Source of the DNA: Sphingomonas sp. PP-F2F-G114-C0414
Lineage (GTDB): Bacteria > Pseudomonadota > Alphaproteobacteria > Sphingomonadales > Sphingomonadaceae
Reading direction: 5' to 3'
NCBI RefSeq assembly: GCF_003688595.1
Contig: NZ_RCWT01000010.1
Coordinates: 186,001-250,000 of the forward strand
Length of the DNA stretch: 64,000 nucleotides
Under the pieces are notes generated by a model that did not search any database, was not told where the DNA came from, and saw only the letters and a program-made list of their open reading frames with translations. Position numbers and translations under genes: made by a program. Numbering within the stretch: the stretch's first letter is position 1; each line of letters opens with the position of its first letter. Of the stretch, positions 7,374-16,349 are shown piece after piece.

Positions 7374-9071
7374 TCAGGTCGGCTGAGAAACCAGCGAACC
7401 CTCCGTCAAGCCGGTGCCCGACAGCACCAGCGCTACCCCGATCGCGTGGCGGCGCGCGGGCGGCAGCGTGACTTCCAACGCTTGTCCGGTCCGGCGAAAT
7501 GCGAGAGGCGTCGTGTCCCCGGCCAGTGTGATCCGCGCCACCGAACCGCGCCCGATGATGCTGTTGGCGGCGAATAGCGTCAGGCGGGCGATGCCATCGG
7601 CCGGCCAGCCCATCACCAGCGCGTGAACGTCGTCGCCGCTGCGGACATAGCGCACGTCGCGCGCGGTGTAGGGCGATTTGGGCCCGTTTTCGGCGAACAT
7701 GCCCGACGCCGGTTTGGTCGGTCCTTCCGCATGGATGCGCCACGGCCGCGTGTCGTAGATCGCGGCGCCGTTCAGGCGCATCCAGCCGGCGATCTCGGTG
7801 AGGATCGCCTCCTCCTTTTCGTCGATCGTGCCATCGCCGCGCATCGGCACGCTGAGCAACAGGTTGCCGTTCTTGGAGACGACATCGCATAGCGTGTGGA
7901 TGATCGTGGCGGCGCTCTTGTACCCGTCGCGCTCGTACAGCGCGCGATCGTAATGCCAGTTGCCGAGGCAGGTATCGGTCTGCCACGGATACGTCTCGAT
8001 ATGGTCCTTGCCACCCCGTTCGACGTCCTCGACCAAACCCATCCGGCGTTCGGCAGGCATCATCTTGGCGTTGATGACCGCCTCGAGCCGACCGTCCGAC
8101 CAGCCACGACTGGCGTTGTAGAAATGGGCGGCAATCTCCAGCCCGGTCTGGCCGAACGGCAGGCCATAATCGTCGAAATAGATCAGGTCGGGCCGGTAGC
8201 GATCGAGCAGGTCGCGGCATCGCAGCGCCCAGTTTCGCACGAACGCGGCCTGGGCGGCAGGCGCATCCTCGACCCAGAGCTCGTCGGTACGCGCATGGAT
8301 CGCCTCCGCCTCGGCGATGGTGCGGACGCCGTCGGGCAGCGGCATCGTCCGGCCGGTATAGAGCGCCTGCGGGTCCAGCCCCTGCCACCAGGTCCCGCGT
8401 CCGTCCGCGGTGGTCAGCCGGCTTGCGTCGTACCGCTGGCCGGCACGCGGGCCCTCGGGATCATAGCCATAGGCGGTCTGCAGCCAGTGCCAGGCATGGG
8501 CGCCGTGGTTGGACACGCCGAACCGCAGCCCGCGTGCGCGTGCGGCCCGCTCCCACGTGCCGATGATGTCGCGCTTCGGGCCGACCCGGAGCGTATTCCA
8601 GTCATGATGCGCCGAGGCGAAGGTGTCGACATTGTCGTGGTGCCCGGCGAGCGCGACGAAATACTTCGCACCCGCGGCCACGTACAGATCGAGCAACCGT
8701 TCGGGCTGCCACTTTTCGGCGTGCCATTTGCCGACCACCTCGAGATAGCCGACATCGCCGGGGTGACCATATCTGGCGACGTGCGCCTTGTTCGCGCGCG
8801 AGCCTTGCAGGTACATGTTGCGCGCGTACCAGTCGCCTTCCTCGGGCACGCACTGCGCGCTCCAGTGTGCCCAGATCCCGAATTTGGCATCACGGTACCA
8901 ATCGGGCGCGCGGTACCCTTGCGTGAGCGACTGCCAGTCCGCCGTGAACGGTGCCGCGGTGGCCGATGAGGCGACACGCGAACCGTCAGCCAGCGCCGGC
9001 CCGGCGATACCCCCGCCTGCCATCATGCCGCCTGCCATCATGCCAAGTGCGTCGCGACGATTGACAGTCAT
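7374..9071 (-). CDS. GH29 alpha-L-fucosidase, exported
   Basis: 565 residues from MTVNRRDALGMM; longer frames run into the upstream NagX-like gene. The N-terminus has a twin-arginine-like start (NRRDALG) and a low-complexity MMAGGMMAGGGIAGPALA hydrophobic stretch, consistent with Tat export. The barrel shows GH29 hallmarks: WYRDAKFGIWAHWS near residue 60, KYFVALAGHHDN, and DLIYFDDYGLPFG, where the nucleophile Asp is expected. It should remove terminal alpha-L-fucose from glycans in the periplasm or at the surface. It is the last gene of the receptor-GH89-NagX-GH29 operon (34-bp gap to NagX), so fucose is likely one cap of the same target glycan. Confidence 0.9.
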   Translation of the reverse strand: MTVNRRDALGMMAGGMMAGGGIAGPALADGSRVASSATAAPFTADWQSLTQGYRAPDWYRDAKFGIWAHWSAQCVPEEGDWYARNMYLQGSRANKAHVARYGHPGDVGYLEVVGKWHAEKWQPERLLDLYVAAGAKYFVALAGHHDNVDTFASAHHDWNTLRVGPKRDIIGTWERAARARGLRFGVSNHGAHAWHWLQTAYGYDPEGPRAGQRYDASRLTTADGRGTWWQGLDPQALYTGRTMPLPDGVRTIAEAEAIHARTDELWVEDAPAAQAAFVRNWALRCRDLLDRYRPDLIYFDDYGLPFGQTGLEIAAHFYNASRGWSDGRLEAVINAKMMPAERRMGLVEDVERGGKDHIETYPWQTDTCLGNWHYDRALYERDGYKSAATIIHTLCDVVSKNGNLLLSVPMRGDGTIDEKEEAILTEIAGWMRLNGAAIYDTRPWRIHAEGPTKPASGMFAENGPKSPYTARDVRYVRSGDDVHALVMGWPADGIARLTLFAANSIIGRGSVARITLAGDTTPLAFRRTGQALEVTLPPARRHAIGVALVLSGTGLTEGSLVSQPT

Positions 9072-9105
9072 GCGGGAAACTCCTGTGTATTCAGTCGGCG
9101 GGCGG

Positions 9106-10266
9106 TCACGCCTTGAGGATCCAGCCCTTGCGGTCCATCCACCAGCCGACCGCCCAGCACAGCATCGTGTAGGCGACCGCGCAGAGCAGCGACCCGAACG
9201 CGCCGGGCGCGATGCGCTGGAAGATCGCGATACCGACCCATTCGTATAGTCCCCCGTATGCCCCGTCATCCGGGCTGATGGGGATCAGGTTGATCGCGGT
9301 CACGAACAGCTCGGAGAACAGGTAGACGGCAAGCGGATTGCGGCCGAGGATCGTGAAGAACCGCGTGCCCCGTTTGACGCCGGCGATCTCGATCAGCGCG
9401 ATGATGCCCGCTAGCGCGATGCAGTCGATACCGATCGTCAGCAGCACGTAGGAGCTAGTCCAGAGCTTCTTGGCGAGCGGAAACCAGGGCGACCAGGCCA
9501 GCCCGGCAATCACGAACGCGACGCCGAACAGCGCCATCGCGCGCACCGTCCGCGTCAGACTAGGGCCGCGCTGTACCGCGAGCCCGGCGAGATAGCCCGC
9601 CAGCACGTTGACGATCGCGGGCAGCGTACCGAGCAGGCCTTCGGGATCGAAGCCGCCGTCCTTCTTGTAGAGATGCCCGGGGCCCAGCAGCCACAGGTCG
9701 AGCTGCGTGCCGACCGTGCCGAACTTGTCGTACGCCATGCCCGGCGCGGACAGGAATACCAGGATCGCCCAATAGCTGAACAGCAGCACAACGCCGGCAA
9801 TCACGATCGCCCGCACGTCGAGCCAGCGCACCAGCAGCCCCGCGGCGACGTAGCACAAGGCGAGACGTTGCAGCACGCCGGGTACGCGCGTCACCGCGAA
9901 CGGGATCGCTGCCCAGCCGTCGTCGGTGCGCGTCACGAACGGGAACCAGTACATCAGGAACCCGAGCGCGAAGATGATCGCACCACGTTTGAACAGCCGC
10001 ATGAGGTACGGTGCGGTATCGATCCGTTTGCGCGTGGCGAAGCTCATCGCGTTGCCCATCGCGAACAGGAAGCTCGGGAAGATCGCGTCGGCGAGCGTGA
10101 AGCCGAACCATTTGGCGTGGACCAGCGTGGCGTAGGCGGGGGCGCCCGGCCCGGCGGTGTTGACCAGGATCATCAGGAAGATGGTCAGTCCGCGGAATAC
10201 GTCGAGCGCGGTGAAGCGCCGCGGGTTGGCGATTGCGAGGGTGTCGGGGGCGAGCGTGTCGGTCAT
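9106..10266 (-). CDS. nagX: NagX-like/DUF5009 multi-pass membrane acyltransferase-family protein
   Basis: 386 residues starting at MTDTLAPDTLA; the ATG overlaps the GH89 stop (ATGA). There are about ten hydrophobic helices. RFTALDVFRGLTIFLMILVNTAG is the N-terminal signature shared with NagX proteins and the human lysosomal heparan-alpha-glucosaminide acetyltransferase. In Xanthomonas and Shewanella such genes sit in N-acetylglucosamine regulons and are proposed to move or acetylate GlcNAc at the inner membrane. Here it directly follows an alpha-N-acetylglucosaminidase, so handling the GlcNAc released by GH89 is the natural role. The biochemical activity is unproven. Confidence 0.85.
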   Translation of the reverse strand: MTDTLAPDTLAIANPRRFTALDVFRGLTIFLMILVNTAGPGAPAYATLVHAKWFGFTLADAIFPSFLFAMGNAMSFATRKRIDTAPYLMRLFKRGAIIFALGFLMYWFPFVTRTDDGWAAIPFAVTRVPGVLQRLALCYVAAGLLVRWLDVRAIVIAGVVLLFSYWAILVFLSAPGMAYDKFGTVGTQLDLWLLGPGHLYKKDGGFDPEGLLGTLPAIVNVLAGYLAGLAVQRGPSLTRTVRAMALFGVAFVIAGLAWSPWFPLAKKLWTSSYVLLTIGIDCIALAGIIALIEIAGVKRGTRFFTILGRNPLAVYLFSELFVTAINLIPISPDDGAYGGLYEWVGIAIFQRIAPGAFGSLLCAVAYTMLCWAVGWWMDRKGWILKA

Positions 10267-12539
10267 GGCTGTCCTGCGTCGGCGAGCAGGCGGCGCACAC
10301 CTGCGATCGGATCGGTCGGGCGGTGGCGCGGCCAGGTACGACCGTCCTTCAGCCACGCCTGTTCCCACGCGGTGATCTTCGTGGCGATGGCGGCCGTATC
10401 GAGCGGCTGGTGCGCCAGCGCGGCCGTGCGCTGCGCGGCGAGGAACATCTGCCAGCGGGGCAGGTAATAGCCGGCGTACAGGCCCTGCCATGCGCGCGAG
10501 GCGTAGTCGGAGAGGTGCCCGGCGCCGCCCCAGACCGTGACGACCGCCTTGGCCTGCTCCTCGAACGCGTCCTTTTCCGTCGGCGTATCGCCGTATGCGC
10601 GGGCATCCGCGATCCAGCTGCCGAGCGTCTCCTGCTGGTTGCCGATCAGCGCGTCGATCTCGTGCGCGAGGCGTGCGGCGGTGGCGGCATTGCGGTCTCC
10701 GGTCGGGACATCGCCCGAAGCATAGGCGGCGACCGCGGCGCGCAGCTTCGCGTCGAGCCGCAGCGTTGCGTAGTGCCGGGTGAAGTCGACGAGGTCGTAG
10801 GTCAGCAGCGGCGCGGGCTGTGCTGGTGCCGCCGCGAGCATTGCGGTGATGCCGTCGCGCAGCGCGACTTCGTCGCCGGGCGCTGCAGGGTAATCGGCTG
10901 CGACCAGGGCAGGGCGCTTGAACAGCAGATGCGCGCCCGCCATCTCGCGCCACCAGCGCGGTGTCCAATAGCGGGTGGCGTAGGCCCCGGACATCACCTT
11001 GCCCCAGCCGGCGAGCAGCGCAGGCGATGCAGCACCGTAGCGGGCACGCGCGTAGTCGGCGATCCAGTCGTTCACCGGGCGTTTCGCGTTCTCTCCCCAC
11101 GCCAGGTCGTAGGCGTAGGTGTAGACGACCGAATTGTTGTGTAGTCCTTCCGGGAACATGCCGAACCCGGTGAGGTTGCCGCGCGTCGGGCTGGCGGGCA
11201 GTGCGGCGAGATCGCTACGGTAGAAGTTCAGATCGCCATAGACCGGGTTGCTGCCCCCGTAATTGTGGACATAGCCGTAGACCCAGCTCTTGCCGTCGAA
11301 CGCGCCGCTGGTCTTCCAGATGCCGGGGTAGCGATCGTTGCCGATGTCGAGCACGAGCATCCGCTGGTTCGGCACGCGGCTGAGAAACGCGCGGATCGCG
11401 TCGGGCGTCCAGAACGCCTTGTCCGCGCCAAACAGCCAGCCCTGCATCACCCAGGTCGCGTTTGGCGCGGCGGCGGTGACGGACTGGAACAGCTTCTCGC
11501 CGTAAGCGGCCAACCGCGCGTCGCGCACCGCCACGGGCAAAGCGGCGGCACGCGTCGCGGCGGTGTTGGCGATGCTGTCGCCGTACTGCGCGGCGCTCGC
11601 ATCGCTGCCGTCCTCGGCGATCGGCGGCACCATTTCGTTGAAAGCGTCGGCGAGGTAATAGTCGCCGGCGCCGTAGGTCTGCGTGTAAAGCTGCGTGAAG
11701 CGCCGCGCGAGAACCGCGAACAGCGGATCGGACGGGTCGAGCCAATAGGTGCCGGGGAACCCCTCCCACGCGCGCATCCGGTATATCCGCGCCTTGGGGT
11801 GCCGGTCGGCGAACGCCTTGGGCACATAGCCCGAGAACGCCGGCAGGATCGGCTTCATGCCCAGCGCGCGCATCCGGCCGAGAATGCGGAGCTGCAACTG
11901 ATGCTTCTTCTCGATCCACCCGTCCGACAGCGGCGCGCGGTAGCCGGCGATGTTGCCCATCCGCTGCCACGGCAGGAACGGCGCGGCGGACAGGCCGCTG
12001 GCGATGGTGGCATCGTCGAGGCCTTGGTCGCGCCACAACGCGCGCCAGACAAACTCCTGCCCCTCCATCGCGAGCGGCGTGTCGATGCCGCGTGCCGCCA
12101 TCCAGTCGATCTCGTCCGACCAGCGACCCCAGGCCCACCACGGCGTGGTGTACCCGAACGTGCAGGTGTTGAGGTAGGTGCGCAGCGCGAAGGCGGAGGC
12201 GACCGGCCCGGTATCGCCGGTGGGAAGGCCGGTGAGCGGCGCGATGCGGCGTCCCTCCCAGCTGAGCGATACGCGCCCCTGTTGCTGGAGATACTGCGCC
12301 GCGCCGTGGACCAGCGCGATGGCGGAGGATCCCTCCACCGCCATGCGCCCGCTGCGGACGCGGACCCGGTAATAGGGCTTGGCGGCCGGCCGGATCGAGA
12401 GCGCGATGCCCGGGGCAGAAATCCCAATCCGGTTGAGCGCGGCGCGCGCCTGATCGGTAGCGCGCGGTTGCGCATGGGCGGCGCCGGCCGCCGTCAGCAG
12501 CAAGAGACCTGGAAGTGCGAGGATGGCTGGTCTCTTCAC
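10263..12539 (-). CDS. GH89 alpha-N-acetylglucosaminidase, exported
   Basis: 758 residues with a signal peptide (cleavage after AAGAAHA, near 23). The order matches NAGLU/GH89: a small N-terminal alpha-beta domain (to about residue 110), then a TIM barrel with WWAWGRWSDEIDWMAARGID, FLPWQRMGNIAGY, GMKPILPAFSGYVP and YYLADAFNEMVPP (a catalytic Glu is expected in NEM), and a long helical C-terminal domain. It cleaves terminal alpha-linked GlcNAc. It lies 33 bp after the TonB receptor and overlaps the NagX-like gene by 4 nt. GH89 is uncommon in free-living sphingomonads as far as I know, which makes this operon notable. Confidence 0.92.
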   Translation of the reverse strand: MKRPAILALPGLLLLTAAGAAHAQPRATDQARAALNRIGISAPGIALSIRPAAKPYYRVRVRSGRMAVEGSSAIALVHGAAQYLQQQGRVSLSWEGRRIAPLTGLPTGDTGPVASAFALRTYLNTCTFGYTTPWWAWGRWSDEIDWMAARGIDTPLAMEGQEFVWRALWRDQGLDDATIASGLSAAPFLPWQRMGNIAGYRAPLSDGWIEKKHQLQLRILGRMRALGMKPILPAFSGYVPKAFADRHPKARIYRMRAWEGFPGTYWLDPSDPLFAVLARRFTQLYTQTYGAGDYYLADAFNEMVPPIAEDGSDASAAQYGDSIANTAATRAAALPVAVRDARLAAYGEKLFQSVTAAAPNATWVMQGWLFGADKAFWTPDAIRAFLSRVPNQRMLVLDIGNDRYPGIWKTSGAFDGKSWVYGYVHNYGGSNPVYGDLNFYRSDLAALPASPTRGNLTGFGMFPEGLHNNSVVYTYAYDLAWGENAKRPVNDWIADYARARYGAASPALLAGWGKVMSGAYATRYWTPRWWREMAGAHLLFKRPALVAADYPAAPGDEVALRDGITAMLAAAPAQPAPLLTYDLVDFTRHYATLRLDAKLRAAVAAYASGDVPTGDRNAATAARLAHEIDALIGNQQETLGSWIADARAYGDTPTEKDAFEEQAKAVVTVWGGAGHLSDYASRAWQGLYAGYYLPRWQMFLAAQRTAALAHQPLDTAAIATKITAWEQAWLKDGRTWPRHRPTDPIAGVRRLLADAGQP

Positions 12540-12572
12540 GGCTGGCGGCGACTCGTTTCGTTCGGGTTTAGA

Positions 12573-15398
12573 TCAGAACCGTGCGGTTGCGGACAGATAG
12601 AACGTCCGGCCGGTGCGGCTGGCGAGCTGGAACGTGTCCTCGTTGGTCTGATACGCGTCTTCGTGCGTGTCGTTGAGGTTGATGATGCCGCCGGTGAAGC
12701 TCAAGAACTTCGTCGGGGTGAAGCCGAGCGCCAGATCCATCTGCGTCCGCGCGCGGACCGTGTGGATCTGGCCGCCATCGACGAAGAAGCTGGTCGACGC
12801 ATCCTGCTTGTACGGACTGCGATGGTTCACCGAGAGACGAACGCTGAACATCTCGTTTTCCCAATAGGGCGTCAGGTTCCAGGTGAGTTTCGACAGGTCG
12901 CGCAGGTTGAAACCCGTCCCGAGCGCGGGGGAGTCGGCGTTGACCACCGTGACGTTGCCGGTGGCGCCAAAGCCCTGCAGCGGCAGGAAGCCGTCGAAGC
13001 TTTCGGAGGCGGCGAGTTCGACGCCCTTGACGTGGATGACGCTGTTGTCGTTCAGCTTGCGGCTGAAATTATAGTCCGTGGTACCATCGGTCGACGCGCA
13101 GCCGCCGACCTGGCCGTTCAACGTCACGCCGTTGAACGATGTCGGGCAGTAGAACTGCGTGAACGTGCCATTCTTCACCGCCTTGTAGAAGCCGGCGATG
13201 CTGATCGAATTGCCGCGACCGTGGTAATATTCAAGGCTGATGTCGGCCTGGTTTGCGGTCAGCGGCTTCAGGCGCGATTCGCCGTTCGACACGGACACGC
13301 TGGGACGGATCCCAGTATTGTCGGTGACGAAGGTATCCGCCATTTGGGTCTGGCTGTTCAACAGCGGCCGCACCAGCACCTTGGCAAGCGCGACGCGTGC
13401 CACGAGCCGGTTGCTCAGATCCAGCGCGAAGGATGCGCTCGGCAGGACGTTGCCGTAATCCTGGATCACGTTCTGCGTACCGAGCAGCGGAGAGCCGCTG
13501 CCGGTACCGGCGGTGACGTTGGACGTGACGTTCTGGTGGGTGTGTTCGTAGCGAACGCCGACATTGCCGCGGAGCGGCTTGCCGAACAGCACCGCGTCCA
13601 GATTGGCCATCGCATAGACCGCCGGAATGTAGCGGTCGACCCGGTAGCTGTTCGCCCAGTCGCGAACGTCCGGGACGGTGATCCCCTTTGACGCGAGGAT
13701 CGACTGCCAGAGCGGCGCATTGGTTTCGAGGAACGTGTTCGGGATGCCGATCTTGCCGTCCAGGAAGTTCGTGACGGGAATGCCGGTCGTACTCAGGTTC
13801 GGGATGAACGCATATTCGGGATACAGATCCGGCCGCGTCACGTCGGCATCGCGGTCATGGCGATAGGCGTCGGTCTGGAAGCTCTCGTGATGATATTTCA
13901 CGCCGAACACCAGCGACTTGACGCCGAACGCGCCGATATCCTTGGTGACGTCGAACTGGCCCGATACGTCCTTGGCCATCTGGATGTGCGTGGCACCATC
14001 GACGAACGCGAAATAGGTGCGGTTGGCCGGGTTGAACAGCGTGCCGTTCCACACGCCCGGGTCGGTCGCGAACTTGACGTTGTGCGGGTCGGAAATGTCG
14101 AGCGTACCACCCGAGGCGACGTTTGCGCCGTCGATCGAGGCGAACTCGCGAAGATCGGCATCGCCCCGGGTATAGTGCGCGACGGCGTGGACGTTCCAGG
14201 TGTCGCCCGGCTGCCAGTTGACCGTGCCGGTATAGGCTTGCGTCTTGAGGTTGCGCGTTTCGGGCTGGTCGTTGTTGCCGACGCCGAAGTTGCTGATGGC
14301 GATCTTGTTGGCCACGCCGTTCGCGCTGTCGAGGACCGTGATCGTGCTCGGGTTCGTGCTGTCCTTGGGATCCCAGCGACCGAATACCAGCTGCTGCGTA
14401 TCGTAGCGCGTGTCGTCCTTCGAATATTCGCCTTGCAGCAGGACCTCGAAGTTCGATTGCGGCTTCCACTGGATCGCACCGCTGGCCATCAGCTGCTTGG
14501 TGTCGCGATCGATGCGGCGCAGGCGGAAATTGCCGGGCACGAAGTTGTTGGGATCGACGACGCCGGGATTGTACCAGTTCTTGACGAAGGCATAGTCGCC
14601 GCGATCCGTCAGCTCCTGGTAGCTGACGTTCGCCATCACGCCCAGCGTGCCGCCGGCGAAGCTGTCGATATAGGCGCCGCTGATCTTCGGCGTGATCTTC
14701 TTGCCGCGATATTCGGAATTATAGCCCTTCACGCCGACGATGAAGCGCGGGCCCTTATAGGCCAGCGGCTTGACCGTATCGATGTTGACCGTGCCCGACA
14801 GGCCGCCGGTGTCCATGTCGGCGGTCGGCGACTTGACGACTTGGATCGCGCTGGCGAGATCGGTCTGGATGATGTCGTAGCGAAAACCGTCCTTGAAGTC
14901 GGCGCTGGCGAAGGTCTGGCCGTTGATCGTCGTGCGGGCATATTGCGCGCCGAGACCGCGGATGCTGATCGTCGAGCCACGGCCGTTGATGTTCGACATC
15001 TGCACGCCGGCGATACGCTGGATCGCTTCGGTGACGTTCTGCGCCGGGAACTTGCCGATATCCTCGGCGGTGATGCCGTCCGAGATGCGGATATCGTTGC
15101 GCTTGGCCTGTGCGGCGGAGGCGAGGCTCTGGCGGAAGCCGGTCACGGTGATCTCGGCACCGTCCGCACTATCGGTCTGGCCGCTGGTCGCGGACGGGGT
15201 CGCAGGCGCTGGGGCCAAAGTCTGAGGTGGCGTCTGGGGTGGTGTCTGAGCAGGCGGCGACGTCGGATCGCCAGGCGGCGCGGTCTGTGCGCTGACCGGC
15301 GTGATCGCGGCAAGCGCTGCACAGCAACTCGTCGCGAGTAGCCAGACCTTCGTGGATGAACCGGCGCCCTGTGTGCGGTTGCGTCTGCCGTGCGTCAT
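12573..15398 (-). CDS. TonB-dependent receptor (glycan type)
   Basis: 941 residues from MTHGRRNRTQG, chosen because GAGGGGAT just precedes this ATG and a signal peptide follows (cleavage after TPVSA). A proline/glutamine-rich linker (about residues 35-70, repeated PPQT) precedes the TonB box region EITVTGFRQSL. The plug domain follows (IRISDGITAEDIGKFPAQNV, the sequence typical of large Xanthomonas/Caulobacter receptors), then a beta barrel ending in an aromatic residue (SATARF). It should import oligosaccharides for the GH89/NagX/GH29 operon, of which it is the first gene. Confidence 0.95.
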   Translation of the reverse strand: MTHGRRNRTQGAGSSTKVWLLATSCCAALAAITPVSAQTAPPGDPTSPPAQTPPQTPPQTLAPAPATPSATSGQTDSADGAEITVTGFRQSLASAAQAKRNDIRISDGITAEDIGKFPAQNVTEAIQRIAGVQMSNINGRGSTISIRGLGAQYARTTINGQTFASADFKDGFRYDIIQTDLASAIQVVKSPTADMDTGGLSGTVNIDTVKPLAYKGPRFIVGVKGYNSEYRGKKITPKISGAYIDSFAGGTLGVMANVSYQELTDRGDYAFVKNWYNPGVVDPNNFVPGNFRLRRIDRDTKQLMASGAIQWKPQSNFEVLLQGEYSKDDTRYDTQQLVFGRWDPKDSTNPSTITVLDSANGVANKIAISNFGVGNNDQPETRNLKTQAYTGTVNWQPGDTWNVHAVAHYTRGDADLREFASIDGANVASGGTLDISDPHNVKFATDPGVWNGTLFNPANRTYFAFVDGATHIQMAKDVSGQFDVTKDIGAFGVKSLVFGVKYHHESFQTDAYRHDRDADVTRPDLYPEYAFIPNLSTTGIPVTNFLDGKIGIPNTFLETNAPLWQSILASKGITVPDVRDWANSYRVDRYIPAVYAMANLDAVLFGKPLRGNVGVRYEHTHQNVTSNVTAGTGSGSPLLGTQNVIQDYGNVLPSASFALDLSNRLVARVALAKVLVRPLLNSQTQMADTFVTDNTGIRPSVSVSNGESRLKPLTANQADISLEYYHGRGNSISIAGFYKAVKNGTFTQFYCPTSFNGVTLNGQVGGCASTDGTTDYNFSRKLNDNSVIHVKGVELAASESFDGFLPLQGFGATGNVTVVNADSPALGTGFNLRDLSKLTWNLTPYWENEMFSVRLSVNHRSPYKQDASTSFFVDGGQIHTVRARTQMDLALGFTPTKFLSFTGGIINLNDTHEDAYQTNEDTFQLASRTGRTFYLSATARF

Positions 15399-15480
15399 GT
15401 AAATCCCCTCTGATGCGACAATGAAGCGCGGCACCCGGTTTTTTAACCGATGTGCAGCCCGAACCCTGCGTTATGTCGGA

Positions 15481-15523
15481 GTTTCACGGATAATCCTGTG
15501 ACCTGTCAAGTACGATCTAGTAC
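15481..15523 (-). promoter_or_regulatory. Possible promoter and dyad for receptor operon
   Basis: On the minus strand a perfect TTGACA lies at 15509-15504, about 106 bp upstream of the receptor start, with a poor -10 (TGAAAC) 17 bp further. A GTAC-N6-GTAC dyad (15510-15523) abuts the -35, where a repressor could sit. The GntR regulator encoded nearby is a candidate. Promoter identity is weakly supported. Confidence 0.3.
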
Positions 15524-16340
15524 AAAAACATAACGTCTTAACGGGCGACGAAGCATATTGGTATTGCTGGATCGGAAAAGCGTTGGTTGCCAATCGGATA
15601 TGACGAAAGAGGTGTGCGTCAGAATTGCGCTACACCTTCGCAATGACATAACATACCAGGGTCTTGCGCCCCGAAGACAGGTCGTTGCACGCGGTGCCAG
15701 GCACTTCCTGTCCTCCTGATCGAATCGATCGTCACGGGGAAACATGGCTCTCTCGCATCTGGACGGTGCAAATACCGCAATTTCTGACGCCGCCATCGAA
15801 AGACATATGCAATACCATTGATACCGCTTTCGAAGCATGCATAATAAGACCCATGCGAAACGATGCCGAAGGTCGTGACAGCGATCTCGAATGGTTTGTC
15901 GCGGCGGTATGTCTTGCCGACTAAGGGGTAGTGATGTTTGCGATTGATCGCTCGGGGAGCGACAGGTTGGTCACCTCAAGATACTGCAAGGCAAGACCGG
16001 CCGTTGAGTCTGTGTCGGCCTTGTCGCGAGGTCTGTTGCTTTGCTCGGATACCTCGCTGAACAAGCGTCATCGCGTCGAGTATTGCCGACTGGATCGAGG
16101 TTTTGCCAACCAGCTCCGGCCAAGGTTCAGCAATACTCAACGCGCCAGCGATAGCGCTCCCATGGCTGACCGAAGCTGCGAACAGGGGTTATGCTCCGAC
16201 AAATCGCCAAGGCAGGGACCTTCGACGGCGTGTCTGACAAGATTGGCGATGGTAGCGCTGTCTTACGGACCCGCGAGCGCGATCGCGATCGCGGCATCGG
16301 GTAAGTTCGACCGCTATCGTTCACTCGGCGTCCAACAGGG
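15524..16340. other. Long gene-poor gap between receptor operon and nagA
   Basis: About 0.8 kb with visibly lower GC than its surroundings. Short open frames occur on both strands, but none has a recognisable protein pattern or a convincing ribosome site. The region contains a direct repeat ATACC-N4-ATACC at about 15813-15826, an imperfect long inverted repeat (16072-16144, listed separately), and presumably the promoters of both flanking transcripts. It may be the scar of a lost element or a large regulatory region; I see no gene. Confidence 0.5.
16072..16144. repeat. Imperfect 18-bp inverted repeat with 37-bp loop
   Basis: The left arm CGCGTCGAGTATTGCCGA (16072-16089) and the right arm TCAGCAATACTCAACGCG (16127-16144) are inverse complements except at two positions. 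The element is 73 bp long in all, in the gap before nagA. It could be a small mobile-element remnant, an RNA hairpin, or paired regulator sites. No transposase is adjacent. Confidence 0.7.
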
Positions 16341-16349
16341 GTGCCGGTC

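Noticed and set aside
11265..13691. Very long open frame on the plus strand opposite GH89 and the TonB receptor
   Set aside because: GC-rich codon bias opens antisense frames; the product has no domain, and the minus-strand genes are clear.
15506..15838. 110-codon minus-strand ORF upstream of the TonB receptor
   Set aside because: Composition is unlike a protein, there is no start signal, and it overlaps the putative promoter.
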